Assembly (NCBI RefSeq): GCF_017354985.1
Contig: NZ_CP071501.1
Span: forward strand, 4,036,001-4,100,000
DNA from: Shewanella cyperi
GTDB lineage: Bacteria; Pseudomonadota; Gammaproteobacteria; Enterobacterales; Shewanellaceae
DNA: 64,000 nt
Direction of reading: 5' to 3'
The translations under genes were made by a program, and so were the position numbers. The notes beneath the pieces were generated by a model. The model saw nothing but the letters and a program-made list of their open reading frames with translations, was not told the origin of the DNA and made no database searches. Positions 61,771-64,000 of the stretch are shown one piece after another (within the stretch, counting starts at the first letter, position 1; each line of letters starts with the position of its first letter).

Positions 61771-64000
<2,230 letters not shown>

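Overview
The window looks like a chromosomal segment of a gammaproteobacterium of the Shewanella type (order Alteromonadales). The basis is gene content and order: gor, prlC, rlmJ and rsmJ near each other, ubiC, rlmF, yqhD-, yhgN- and ybdG-like genes, several cyclic-di-GMP proteins, a GlyGly-CTERM protease, and an rRNA operon ending in tRNA-Asp. This is recognition by reading, not a database match. Coding density is high, the sequence is moderately GC-rich, and I saw no phage, transposon, integron or CRISPR array. Most of it is core or lineage-typical sequence with small accessory modules.

Layout. 0-13 kb: end of an EamA transporter, a pirin, and a run of minus-strand genes (M13 peptidase, DUF2235-PilZ protein, membrane diguanylate cyclase, TPR/TonB-C protein, M16 peptidase, glutathione reductase, a Cys-containing exported protein, an outer-membrane barrel). 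13-28 kb: oligopeptidase A, thioesterase, GST, a LysR/NmrA divergent pair, a diverged 3-methyladenine-glycosylase-like protein, an RND efflux pair, LemA, a lytic transglycosylase, and the rRNA methyltransferases rlmJ and rsmJ. 28-34.9 kb: an EamA/MarR divergent pair, a YcgR-like PilZ protein, thioesterase plus acyl-CoA ligase, and a GntR-controlled ABC module. 35-38.6 kb: an exported alpha/beta hydrolase with a NatAB-type ABC exporter and a small membrane protein. 38.7-39.8 kb: two small envelope genes behind what looks like a sigma54 promoter with paired upstream palindromes. 39.8-43.5 kb: a tetR-hlyD-ABC exporter operon. 43.5-50.6 kb: PAP2 phosphatase, a soluble chemoreceptor with a CZB zinc domain divergent from a CHASE-GGDEF-EAL protein, a YqhD-type reductase and a DUF2167 protein. 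50.6-61.1 kb: rlmF, an orphan FliL-like protein, ubiC, an M6 protease, yhgN, a ZIP-like protein fused to a second membrane domain, NRDE, NTF2-like, acyltransferase and MscS-type genes. 61.3-64 kb: the 3' part of an rRNA operon on the minus strand (23S, 5S, tRNA-Asp, terminator).

How the genes connect. Cyclic-di-GMP is the recurring theme: two GGDEF proteins (one also with a complete EAL domain) and two PilZ receptors. The most novel-looking unit is at 3.5-6.2 kb, where a membrane diguanylate cyclase lies just upstream, on the same strand, of a DUF2235 alpha/beta-hydrolase fused to a PilZ domain with both canonical c-di-GMP-binding motifs. This suggests a hydrolase controlled by the second messenger made by its neighbour. 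The second notable unit is the sigma54-like promoter with two 15-bp palindromes (TGTCCG-N3-CGGACA) exactly 45 bp apart, ahead of an unrecognised 94-residue exported protein. Several regulator genes (LysR, MarR, GntR) have plausible operators in the adjacent divergent intergenic regions.
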